NCBI RefSeq assembly: GCF_900215505.1
Contig: NZ_LT907844.1
Coordinates: 1,522,501 to 1,586,500 of the forward strand
Direction of reading: 5' to 3'
Length of the DNA stretch: 64,000 nucleotides
DNA from: Cohaesibacter sp. ES.047
GTDB lineage: Bacteria; Pseudomonadota; Alphaproteobacteria; Rhizobiales; Cohaesibacteraceae
The notes beneath the pieces are model-generated. The model did no database searches and was not told where the DNA came from. It saw only the letters and a list, made by a program, of their open reading frames with translations. The position numbers and the translations under genes are program-made. Position 1 is the first letter of the stretch; every line of letters starts with the position of its first letter. Of this stretch, positions 26,711 through 36,000 are shown piece by piece.

Positions 26711-27111
26711 TTACTTTTGGCCTTGAATGCGTCCGATGCGCCGGGTATTGTTGCGCGGGTCAAAAACCCACCAGTGGCCAGAGAAATAGAGTTCCATCGA
26801 TGCGGCAAAATCACCGAGTGGATAACGGGCCTTGTTCTACGATGTCACTGAGATAGCCAGTACAATAACGCGCGGGTATGTTGAGGCACTAGCAAAGGGT
26901 GATGGCCAGGTAAGCAAATCGCGACAGACGCCTTTGCATTCTGCCATCGATCCAGATGCGTTGCGTGTGGCTCGTTCGTGTTCGTTCCGAATGATTTTTG
27001 TGAGGGGACGCAGTCACATATTGCCTGAATTTATACCCTGCAGGGCCTTAACGTCTCAAGTAGCCATGTTTTCTCAGAAAGCGGACCACTTTCGCAATAA
27101 CGGCCATGACA
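26711..27111 (-). pseudogene. Decayed transglutaminase-like protein gene
   Basis: No single frame is open, but successive frames on the minus strand spell a transglutaminase-superfamily protein. From 27111 downward: CHGRYCESGPLSEKTW, a TAA at 27033-27031, IQAICDCV, then in another frame ATRNASGSMAECKGVCRD (catalytic cysteine codon 26926-26924), a one-base deletion, AYLAITLC, a TAG, CLNIPARYCTGYLSDI, another frameshift, and YPLGDFAASMELYFSGHWW then FDPRNNTRRIGRI before the final stop. GVCRDFAHLAI, IPARYCTGYLGDI and FDPRNNxPRIGRI are the signature blocks of these proteins. The N-terminal ~100 residues are missing. It is clearly non-functional. Confidence 0.85.
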
Positions 27112-27146
27112 GATAGAGATGCATGACAAGCCTGCGTCTGAGTCGG

Positions 27147-27497
27147 CTATTTGTCGAGCTTAAGCGCAATGAGGCAGGCTTGAGCCAAATCACGGTTGGG
27201 CTTTTCTGCTCCCGGAACAGTCGCCCAGCCACTCTCCATAACAACGTCACGTCGCTTGTAGCTCGATGCGTCCGTGATTTTGGTGAGGGTTGCCTGACGA
27301 TTCAGGTCTTCGTTGGACTGATCGACACAGACCGGAACAAGGGCTGCGATCACATCGTCATGAGCCATGGACATTGCCATTTTGTTGGAGCCAGACGCTG
27401 TCATCCAGCCACCCCATGCAAAGCCTATCACACCAACGCATACTGCGCCAATCACCGCTCCATATAGTCCAGGTTTTAGCCATTCAGGGGATTTCAT
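27147..27497 (-). CDS. Conserved hypothetical protein with N-terminal membrane anchor
   Basis: A 116-residue protein: one transmembrane segment (GLYGAVIGAVCVGVIGFAWGGW, about 11-32), then a periplasmic domain with MAHDDVIAALVPVCVDQSNE, SSYKRRDVVMESGWATVPG and a terminal ACLIALKLDK. AGGAG sits 7 bases before ATG 27497; ATG 27503 is the alternative. This family occurs in Hyphomicrobiales without assigned function. The two cysteines could form a disulfide. A degenerate dyad CTGAT-CAAG-GTTAG lies at 27566-27579 upstream. Confidence 0.72.
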   Translation of the reverse strand: MKSPEWLKPGLYGAVIGAVCVGVIGFAWGGWMTASGSNKMAMSMAHDDVIAALVPVCVDQSNEDLNRQATLTKITDASSYKRRDVVMESGWATVPGAEKPNRDLAQACLIALKLDK

Positions 27498-27677
27498 GTT
27501 CATTCTCCTGCGGCAGAAGCACCGCTTTTCTAAGAGCAGGTTACTTCTCCTCAGCAGAACAGGTACTGATCAAGGTTAGCCTAGAAAGACTTTTTGCAGC
27601 TTGGACGCGGTCTCTTGCTGGTCGGGACCTCGCAACCAACCCTGTTGAGCTTCAGTTCGAAAGAGCAGGACACGCGC

Positions 27678-27944
27678 CTAGAAATTGGAATCCGCTCCTA
27701 ATCTGTAGAAAGATTTCCTTGTCCTGTTATAGGTGCGTATTGCGGCATTCTGAATGCGAGATCTCAGATTTTCAAAGGCTTGCCTATGTGGTTGGCGCTC
27801 TTCGCCATAGGTTTTCGTAAGATGATCAAGCGTTTCTAGCGTCATGGAAAAGCGGATTTCCATCAGGCCGTCATATCCGGAAAATCGAACAATCCCTGCG
27901 TCTTCATCCACGTTGCAGGTCTGGTTTGGAAAGACTAAGCCCAT
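27678..27944 (-). CDS. DUF1488 family protein
   Basis: An 88-residue soluble protein: GLVFPNQTCNVDEDAGIVRFSGYDGLMEIRFSMTLETLDHL matches the DUF1488 layout (an early sheet with VRF.GYDG and IRF, then a helical end). The function is not known. Its ATG overlaps the 3' end of the upstream small gene by 10 bases, so the two are probably co-transcribed. The C-terminal basic tail (RTYNRTRKSFYRLG) is longer than I recall for the family. Confidence 0.75.
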   Translation of the reverse strand: MGLVFPNQTCNVDEDAGIVRFSGYDGLMEIRFSMTLETLDHLTKTYGEERQPHRQAFENLRSRIQNAAIRTYNRTRKSFYRLGADSNF

Positions 27945-28162
27945 GATGATTCGACGCTGAAAAACGCCCTCTCTTTATTGGATTTTTGAAGGATGTTGGC
28001 TTTTGGTCGCATAGGTGTACTTTCTTCCGATCCGTCCAATGGCCGGGCAACGGTACCAGTCTCTCTCTGGTGCGGTTTCTCGATGGCGCCTCCTTCTTCC
28101 TCCCATAGGCACAATGTCACCGGGGTTTGTTTCGAACGCAACGCCTCGATTATTTTCTTCAT
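27935..28162 (-). CDS. Unrecognised 75-residue protein upstream of DUF1488
   Basis: ATG 28162 follows AAAGG at 8-base spacing; an in-frame GTG at 28171 is the alternative. The product begins MKKIIEALRSKQTPVTLCLW, is hydrophilic, and has no membrane segment. It overlaps the DUF1488 start by 10 bases in another frame, as expected for coupled genes. I do not recognise it; a spurious frame remains possible. Confidence 0.5.
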   Translation of the reverse strand: MKKIIEALRSKQTPVTLCLWEEEGGAIEKPHQRETGTVARPLDGSEESTPMRPKANILQKSNKERAFFSVESSWA

Positions 28163-28252
28163 TGATGTCACCTTTGCTTTTGACTCGTTGTTTGAGATTT
28201 AGACAGATCCGAATTTTCCCTCATTGATGAATTGATCTCGTTGCCTGCCTGT

Positions 28253-28531
28253 TTAGCTCAGCGAGCGTTCTGAAAAGCTGGAATCCCGGTGAACCATCGC
28301 AGTCAGTTCGTCCTGAGCGACAGTATATCGTTCCGTTTTGCCTTTGGCGCGGCCGATGGAAGGGACGTCGATGCAAATGGATTTGCAGCGATATGCCATC
28401 CATGAGATGCCTTCTATTGCCTCGTCTTCTCGAGTGAGCTTGTAGTCGCCGGGAGGATAGGACTTGTCGGATCCGGAAAACTGGAATGGATGATCGAAAT
28501 GGATAATTGAGGTTGTAACGCGGTTCTGCAT
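28253..28531 (-). CDS. Conserved hypothetical protein, 92 residues
   Basis: The product opens with TSIIHFDHPFQFSGSDKSYP, PPGDYKLTREDEAIEG, SWMAYR, and ends with DELTAMVHRDSSF. This layout (beta-rich start with F.HPF.L.G....LPAG.Y.V..DEE...G.S..AYRR) belongs to a small family common in Hyphomicrobiales, of unknown function. GGAGGATCAA immediately precedes the ATG, a strong ribosome-binding site. No signal peptide. Confidence 0.72.
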   Translation of the reverse strand: MQNRVTTSIIHFDHPFQFSGSDKSYPPGDYKLTREDEAIEGISWMAYRCKSICIDVPSIGRAKGKTERYTVAQDELTAMVHRDSSFSERSLS

Positions 28532-28696
28532 TTGATCCTCCTTGGAAGGGGATGGTTACTTGAGTACTCTCCAGATTATCGCCTCAAAGAGATCGACTAT
28601 TTGCTTCGGCGCTATCTCAATGAATAGGATATGAAACCAGAAGCTCTTGGGCTGAAACGACGCGCAAACAATACCCAGACACGCCACCATTGCCGG

Positions 28697-28933
28697 CTAT
28701 CGATTCCTTACCGAATTCCCTCCTGTGATGATCTTGTTGATCAGATCCGAGATCTGGCGATGTGCTTCGGGATCCGAAGCGTCTTTAATCGCATTCTCAT
28801 GTGCAGCCGCCGCATCTTCCAAAACCCCAAGGACCTGGGCTTCCGTCATGATCTTTTGATCATTCAGCGCCAAAAGAAGCGACTCGCAGATCGAAAGAGC
28901 CGCCTCCCCAGCAACAAGTTGTGTCTCTCTCAT
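28697..28933 (-). CDS. Conserved hypothetical protein, 78 residues
   Basis: A helical, acidic 78-residue protein beginning MRETQLVAGEAALSICESLL, with ALNDQKIMTEAQVLGVLEDAAAAHENA in the middle. This resembles small helical proteins seen in rhizobial genomes, sometimes near stress regulators. Function unknown. It is divergent from the Crp/Fnr gene, with the FNR-like dyad at 29004-29017 between them. Confidence 0.65.
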   Translation of the reverse strand: MRETQLVAGEAALSICESLLLALNDQKIMTEAQVLGVLEDAAAAHENAIKDASDPEAHRQISDLINKIITGGNSVRNR

Positions 28934-29003
28934 GTTTTAGTCCCATCAAGAATTTGGCGCCTATTTATTTCTCCTATCTTCCCAAACATTCGGATATGGT
29001 GGA

Positions 29004-29017
29004 CTGATCAAGATCAG
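29004..29017. promoter_or_regulatory. FNR-like dyad CTGAT-CAAG-ATCAG
   Basis: A perfect 5+4+5 dyad that differs from the FNR consensus TTGAT-N4-ATCAA only in the outermost base of each half. It lies 44 bases before the start of a Crp/Fnr-family gene and 71 bases before the start of the divergent 78-residue gene, so autoregulation or control by another Crp/Fnr protein is plausible. Confidence 0.6.
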
Positions 29018-29060
29018 CATCTTGAGGTATTTCTCTGAAGACCAAAAGCGTGGCGATGCT

Positions 29061-29795
29061 ATGAAGACGATCCTGAACACGCCAATTGCAGAAAAACTAA
29101 GCGCTTTCATTCGACTTTCCGAACAAGAACTAGAGATTTTGGGACAACTTCTCAAACAGAGCAGGAAAGTTCGAGTTGGGCAGGATCTGGTGCATCAAGG
29201 TCAGTCAAATCAGGCTGCCTTCATTTTGATGAGTGGCTGGGTCTGCTCCTACAAAATTCAGGCTGACGGGACCCGGCAAATAGTTGATTTCCAGATACCG
29301 GGTGATTTTTTGGGAGTAAGAAGTGTTTTGTTTCACACTTCTGATCACAATATCGAAGCCATAACAGAAGTTGAAGTGTGTGAAATCTTGATACCTCGCC
29401 TTCTCGATACCTTTGCTCAACACCCACGGCTCGCCATGGCTATGCTCTGGGCATTGTCTAGGGATGAGGCCATGGTGGTCGAGCATCTGGTCAACATTGG
29501 GCGTCGTAATTCTGCAGAGCGCATGGCCCATTTTCTACTTGAGCTCGACGCTCGTCTTTCCCTGATTGGGGCTCGCAGCAAAGCCGGATTTACCTGCCCG
29601 CTCACTCAACCACTGCTTGCCGACACGCTGGGCTTGAGTGCGGTGCATGTCAACCGGGTTTTAAGACAGTTGCGAGAAGCCGGAATGGCCACGTTTCGCG
29701 ACGGGCAGGTGGTCTTTGACAATTATGATCGCCTTGTCGAATTTGCTGATTTTGACTCATCCTACCTCGATCAGGCTGGCCCTCTGCTGACATAG
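29061..29795 (+). CDS. Crp/Fnr-family transcriptional regulator
   Basis: A 244-residue regulator from ATG 29061. The N-terminal beta-roll domain (KVRVGQDLVHQGQSNQAAFILMSGWVCSY) is followed by a dimer helix and a winged helix with LLADTLGLSAVHVNRVLRQLRE. The recognition helix reads SAVHVNR where FNR has TVETISR, so the usual E and S contacts are replaced. It has no FNR-type N-terminal cysteine cluster. Proteins with the VHVNRVLxxLRE helix are numerous in rhizobia. The signal is unknown. A candidate dyad lies in its own promoter. Confidence 0.88.
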   Translation: MKTILNTPIAEKLSAFIRLSEQELEILGQLLKQSRKVRVGQDLVHQGQSNQAAFILMSGWVCSYKIQADGTRQIVDFQIPGDFLGVRSVLFHTSDHNIEAITEVEVCEILIPRLLDTFAQHPRLAMAMLWALSRDEAMVVEHLVNIGRRNSAERMAHFLLELDARLSLIGARSKAGFTCPLTQPLLADTLGLSAVHVNRVLRQLREAGMATFRDGQVVFDNYDRLVEFADFDSSYLDQAGPLLT

Positions 29796-30049
29796 ACCAA
29801 CCGGACTACTCGTTTCCACGCCTGGGCTTTCTCCGCAGCATTAACCTCGATCAGTGCGGCATTTTGAAAAGGCTGATAGCTTGCACAGATGACCTCTGGC
29901 AAGTGGTCCGGGCTTCATGCCGTGCGGACGCATGGAAAGAAGCAGATCATTCTTCTTGTCTCCCAATTTTCTCAAGCGAAATGACTGCCAGCGGCCATTG
30001 GTTTCTGCATTGCTTTGTCATGCCAGTGGCACAGTGTGAAAGGGTTACA

Positions 30050-33000
30050 ATGATACCTCGTTCATTTCTTGCCAATCTAAATAGACAAACCTCCAAGCTT
30101 TGGAGAGACACCTCTCCAATCAGAGAAGAATTGTTCAGTGCCGAGCGGCTGGAACTTCATGCGAAAACGCTCGCAGTTGCACAAGTGGTTTCGCCAACCC
30201 CTCCGAGAGTGCCCACGCTGCAAAAGCGCCTCAAAGAGAATGCCAATGCGATTCATGCTGCTTATCTTTCCAACGCTGAAGAATTGGAGAACCAACAGAA
30301 TTTGGTTCCCGCTGCGGAGTGGCTTCTCGATAATTATTATCTGGTAGATGAGCAGATTCGCGCCATTAAAAGCAGCCTCCCTCCAAGCTACTATCAACAG
30401 CTGCCCAAATTGATTGATGGACCCCTGGCAGGCTATCCTCGGGTTTTCGGCATAGCCTGGGCCTTTGTTGCACATACAGACAGTCATTTTGATCCCGAGA
30501 TTTTTCTGAGGTTTATACGCGCCTATCAAACAATCCATCCGCTTTCAATGGGCGAACTTTGGGCGCTGCCGATCACGCTCCGTATTGTTTTGATTGAAAA
30601 TCTTCGACGTCTGGCAGATCAGATCGTCGCCGGACGAAACAGCCGTATTGCGGCCGACACCCTCGTCGATCAGGTGCTGGTGAAGAAAATCGCTTCTGAT
30701 GTAGCTCTGGCCGAGATTTCATCGGCCCCTTTGCCCGAACGGTTCGCAGCGCAGCTGGCCAAGCGTCTGCGTGACCATGATGCCGATGACATACCCATAT
30801 TGGCTTGGCTTGAAGAGCGGCTATCCAGCGAAGGTTGCTCTATTGATGAAGTTGTCTTGCGCTCTCAGCAAAATCTTGGTGCCTCCAACCTGACCGTCCG
30901 CAACATAATAACCAGTATGCGCCTGATTTCCGGCATTGAGTGGTCGGACGCGTTTGAAAGCGTGAATCTGGTTGATGTCGAGCTGCGCAAAAGCAAAACT
31001 TATGCTCTGATGGACTTCGCGACGCGAGACATGTATCGCGACGCGATTGAGGTTCTGGCACGCAGATCGCCAGTATCGGAAATCGAGGTGACGAGGCAGG
31101 TCATGGCGCTGGTTTCAAGCGCGGGCGATGCAGATTCGCAAGACAGCCGCCTCTCAGATCCCGGTTACTATCTGCTTTCAGATGGGCGGCCGCTGCTTGA
31201 AACCCAAATAGACTTCAAGCCCCCCATGCGCCTGTCGATACTGCGCTTCAGCCAACGGTTGGGCGTTGGCGGCTATGTCGGTATTATCTCCTGTCTTGCC
31301 CTCATGATGCTATGGGCATGCATTTGGGCTTTGAATATCTCAAGTATCCCGGTCGGGATTCTGCTTTGTTTGGCCGGCTTCATTCCCGCAACGGAGGTTT
31401 CGACAGCATTCGTAAACCGGTTCGTGACCTGGAGCTTTGGCGCGGTGATCCTGCCCAGCATGGAGTTTGAGCAAGGCGTCTCCATAGACTCGCGAACCAT
31501 GGTGGTCGTCCCGACCATGCTGAGCAATTCGGAAGAGCTTCTCAGGCAGATCGAACACCTCGAAATCCATTATCTGTCCGGCCCGGAAGACGATCTCACA
31601 TTTGCATTGCTGCTCGATCGTACGGATGCTGACCAGAAGTTCATCGCTGCGGAAGCTGCCATGATCGCTGATGGCGAGGCCGCGATCTTGCAACTGAACG
31701 AACGCTATGGAGCAGGCGTAGCGGGCAAACGTTTTCTTCTTCTCATTAGAGATCGGCAGTTCAATGCGTCTGAAGGCAAATGGATGGGCTGGGAGCGCAA
31801 GCGCGGAAAGCTGCAAGAGCTCAACCAATTGCTGCGAGGGGCAAAGGACACCACATTCAATGCTCTCGATGGCACAATCCCATGGGTGCCGGACCAGGTT
31901 CGCTATGTAATCACGATGGATGCCGACACCCGATTGCCAAGGGATGCCGCCCGCAAGCTAATCGGCAAAATGGCTCATCCCCTCAATCGTCCGATTTTCG
32001 ATAAAAAGACACAACGCATTATTCACGGCTACGGCATTCTCCAGCCACGCGTAACCCCTACACTGACAGCCAAGGGGAAGAACACGCTTTTTCACCGGGT
32101 CTTTTCTGCACCCGGAGGCATAGACCCTTACTCTTCGGCCATTTCCGATGTCTACCAGGATCTATTTGGTGAGGGCTCTTATACTGGCAAGGGAATTTAT
32201 GACGTTGATGCCTTTGAGGCGGCTCTGGCAAATCGCATTTCGGAGAATAAGGTTCTCAGCCACGATCTGCTCGAAGGGATATTCGTTCGTTCTGGTCTGG
32301 TTTCAGACATTGAAGTCATCGACGATTTTCCCTCTCGCTACGATGTGGCATGCAAACGCCAAGACCGCTGGGTCCGAGGCGATTGGCAATTGCTCCCGTG
32401 GGTATTGGCATGGCCCAGCCATATTAAGTCGGTAGATCTGATCGGCTTCGCGAAAATTCTTGACAATTTAAGGCGATCTCTGGTTGCTCCCACTTTGTTG
32501 GCGTGTCTCGGGCTGGTTTGGATGCTGCCCTTTTCGTCGGCTCTGTTGGGCACGTGTTTCGTTCTTTGTTCCGTGGCTATTCCCGAATTCGTATCTTGCT
32601 TCTTTGCCGTTATTCCCAGGAATATGGGGATACGCATCAATAGCCATTTCCAAATGCTGGGAGCGGAATTCAATGCAGCGGCAATCAAGACCTTGTTGTC
32701 GCTTGTCTTCCTGCCTCATCAGGCCGCGATCATGGGGCGCGCCATTATAAAATCAGTCACGAGACTCTATGTGACGCACAGCCATATGCTGCAGTGGGTT
32801 ACTGCGGCTCAGGCAGAGCTTGCGTGTGAACTGAAGCTTTCGGGGTTTTACCGACTAATGATCGGCGGAACAGCGTTGGGCCTTGTCATGATCGCGGGAC
32901 TGGCTGCTTTGTCCCTTCAGTCATTGCCGATCACGGGAGTCTTTGCCTGTCTTTGGCTTATCGCTCCCCTCGTTGCTTTTCAGATCAGCCGCACATCTGA

Positions 33001-36000
33001 CAAGGCAAATAACGCCGAATTAACACCGACTGAGAAAGAGCGTCTGCGCGCGATAGCACGCCGCACCTGGCGCTATTTCGAAAGGTTTGTCACTCCCGCT
33101 GACAATATGCTTCCTCCTGACAATTTTCAGGAAGACCCCAAGCCTGTCATCGCACACAGGACATCTCCGACAAATATCGGGCTTTATCTTCTATCCGCTG
33201 GTGCGGCCTATGATTTCGGGTGGGCAGGAAAAAGCGAGACTGTCGAACGGCTGGAATCTTGCTTTGAAACCCTGCATCGCATGGAGCAATTCCGCGGACA
33301 TTTCTTCAACTGGTATGACACAACCAACTTAAAGGTTCTCGAGCCAGCTTATGTCTCCACGGTGGATAGCGGAAACCTTGCTGGCCATCTGATCGCTCTG
33401 TCAAGAGCATGTGCTGAATGGAAAGCTGACTTACCCATCGCTACAGTGCGAATGGGAATGAACGACACGCTCATGTTGGCGCTTGAGGCATTTGAGACCG
33501 TCATGGTCAAGTCTGCCAGCACCGAACGTCTTGGCCTGCTCTATGAAGAACTCAAATCCGGACTGAATGGGGCTCGGGACCTAGAGGTAATCGCGCCAAG
33601 ATTGGGTCGCATTGCGAGAAAATCGGTTGTGCTGGCAAATGAGGTTTCCATCATTCCGGAAAAAGACCGTATGCCGGACCTGGTCTACTGGACCACAGCG
33701 CTATCGCGCAGAATTCGCGAGTTTGAAAGAGACCTGTCCGCTTCCCCAGAGGTGCGGGATCATTTGAGCCTTCGTTTGGACGCTATGGCTGATGAAGCGC
33801 GAAACATGGCGTTGGCCATGGATTTCACATTCCTCTTTGTCCAAAAGCGGAAACTGCTCTCCATCGGTTATGCGCGTGCCGAGAACAAGCTTGATGAGAA
33901 TTGCTATGATCTTCTCGCTTCCGAAGCCAATCTTGCGAGCTTTGTAGCCATCGCAAAAGGGGATATTCCGACACGCCACTGGTTCAGGCTTGGCCGACAA
34001 TCGGTGCCAGACAAAACCGGGTCCGCTCTCGTTTCCTGGTCAGGATCGATGTTTGAATATCTGATGCCTTCTCTGGTGATGCAGGCTCCCACTGATAGCC
34101 TTCTCAATGACACCAACCGTCGCATTGTGGCACTTCAGCAAGGCTATGGCAGAAAGCTGAACCTGCCTTGGGGCATCTCTGAATCTGCGTTTAACGCCCG
34201 GGATATTGAGTTTACCTATCAGTATTCCAATTTTGGGGTTCCCGGTTTGGGGTTGAAGCGCGGGCTTTCGGAGAACCGTGTGATCGCTCCCTATGCGACG
34301 GGGTTGGCCGCGATGTTCGACGCCCGCAATGCCTCGATCAACTATGATCGGATAGCTGATATGGGAGGCTCTGGACCTTACGGATTTTACGAGGCCCTGG
34401 ATTTTACGCAATCCCGATTGCCCGACGGGCAGAAAGTGGCAATCGTCCGCAACGTGATGGCCCATCATCAGGGCATGACCATTGTTGCCATCGCCAACGT
34501 TATGCATGATGGGCTCATGCGATCCCGTTTTCACAGTGATCCACTCATCATGGCCAGCGAACTTTTGTTGCAAGAACGCAGGCCGCGTTATGTGCCTCTG
34601 GTTCATCCCGGAGCCGAAGAAGTGAAAGCCTCAACTGAAGAGGCCATATTCAACGAGCCCACAATCCGGCGCTTCAAGTCTCCACTGGTTGGGGCACCAA
34701 TTACCCATTTGCTCTCAAATGGCAGCTATAGTGTGATGTTGACAGCACGCGGCGCCGGTTACAGCCGGTGGGGTGAGATTGCCATCACGCGCTGGGGTGA
34801 GGATTCCACCTATGAAAATTTCGGGTCTTTCATCTTCCTAAAAGATGTCGATTCCGGTTCTGTTTGGTCTCCTGCCGGTCATTTGGCCAAACGAGACCTG
34901 AAACAACAGCAAGCGGTCTTTGCTGAGGATTATGGAGAGTATTCCTGCCGCAACGGATTGCTCTCCTGCCGAATGGATGTGCTGGTTTCGGGTGAAGATG
35001 ATGGTGAAGTGCGACGGATAACGCTCTCCAATGCGGGGCTAAGAGCGCGTCATATTGAAGTCACGTCCTATAGCGAGTTGGTTCTTGCTTCCCCGGTATC
35101 GGATGCCGCTCATCCGGTCTTTTCCAAGATGTTTGTTGAAACGGAATATCTGCCCGAATTTGGGGGACTCTTGGCACATCGTCGTCTTCGTTCACCAGAC
35201 GAGCCTGAAGTTTGGGCCACTCACTTTGCAATTGTGGAAGGGGAAATAGCGCAAGAGCCACAATATGAAACGGACAGGCTGAAGTTTTTTGGGCGCAATC
35301 GCTCGCTTGCCAACGCAAAAGCTTTAAACGACAAGGCTTCGCTTTCCAATACAACGGGTACAGTTCTGGATCCGATCTTTTCCCTAAGGCATCGGGTCAG
35401 CATCGCTCCCGGCGAAACATTGCACATCACTTTTTGGACGTTGGTGGCAGCGTCTCGTTCCGAGTTGATGAATTTGCTTGATAAGCATCACGACCACAAT
35501 TCCTATGATCGAGCAAAAACTTTGGCTTGGACACAGGCGCAGGTGCAATTGCGCCACCTGAACGTGTCTTCAAGCGAAGCGGCAGATTTCCAGAGTTTGA
35601 CCTCGGCACTTCTCTATTCAGATGCCCGATTCCGTGCGTCTGCTTCAGTGGTCGCCAGTGGGGCTGGACGCCAATCAGCGCTGTGGCCATTGTCAATTTC
35701 CGGAGACCTTCCCATCGTCCTGTTACGGATATCAGACATGGATGGCTTGCCGCTCGTGAGGCGGCTGCTTCGTGCCTATGCCTATTGGCGTATGAAAGGG
35801 CTCCATATTGATCTCATCATATTGAACGATCTTTCAACCAGCTACATCCAGGATTTGCAGTCCGCAATACAAACGGCAATGAGATCGTCTCAGATCCGCA
35901 ATGAAAATGAACAAGGATCTGTCTTGCTTCTGCGCTCAGACCAGATCAGTTTGGAAGCAAAATCCCTTCTGGTTTCGGTTGCGCGCGTGTCGCTTGTAGC

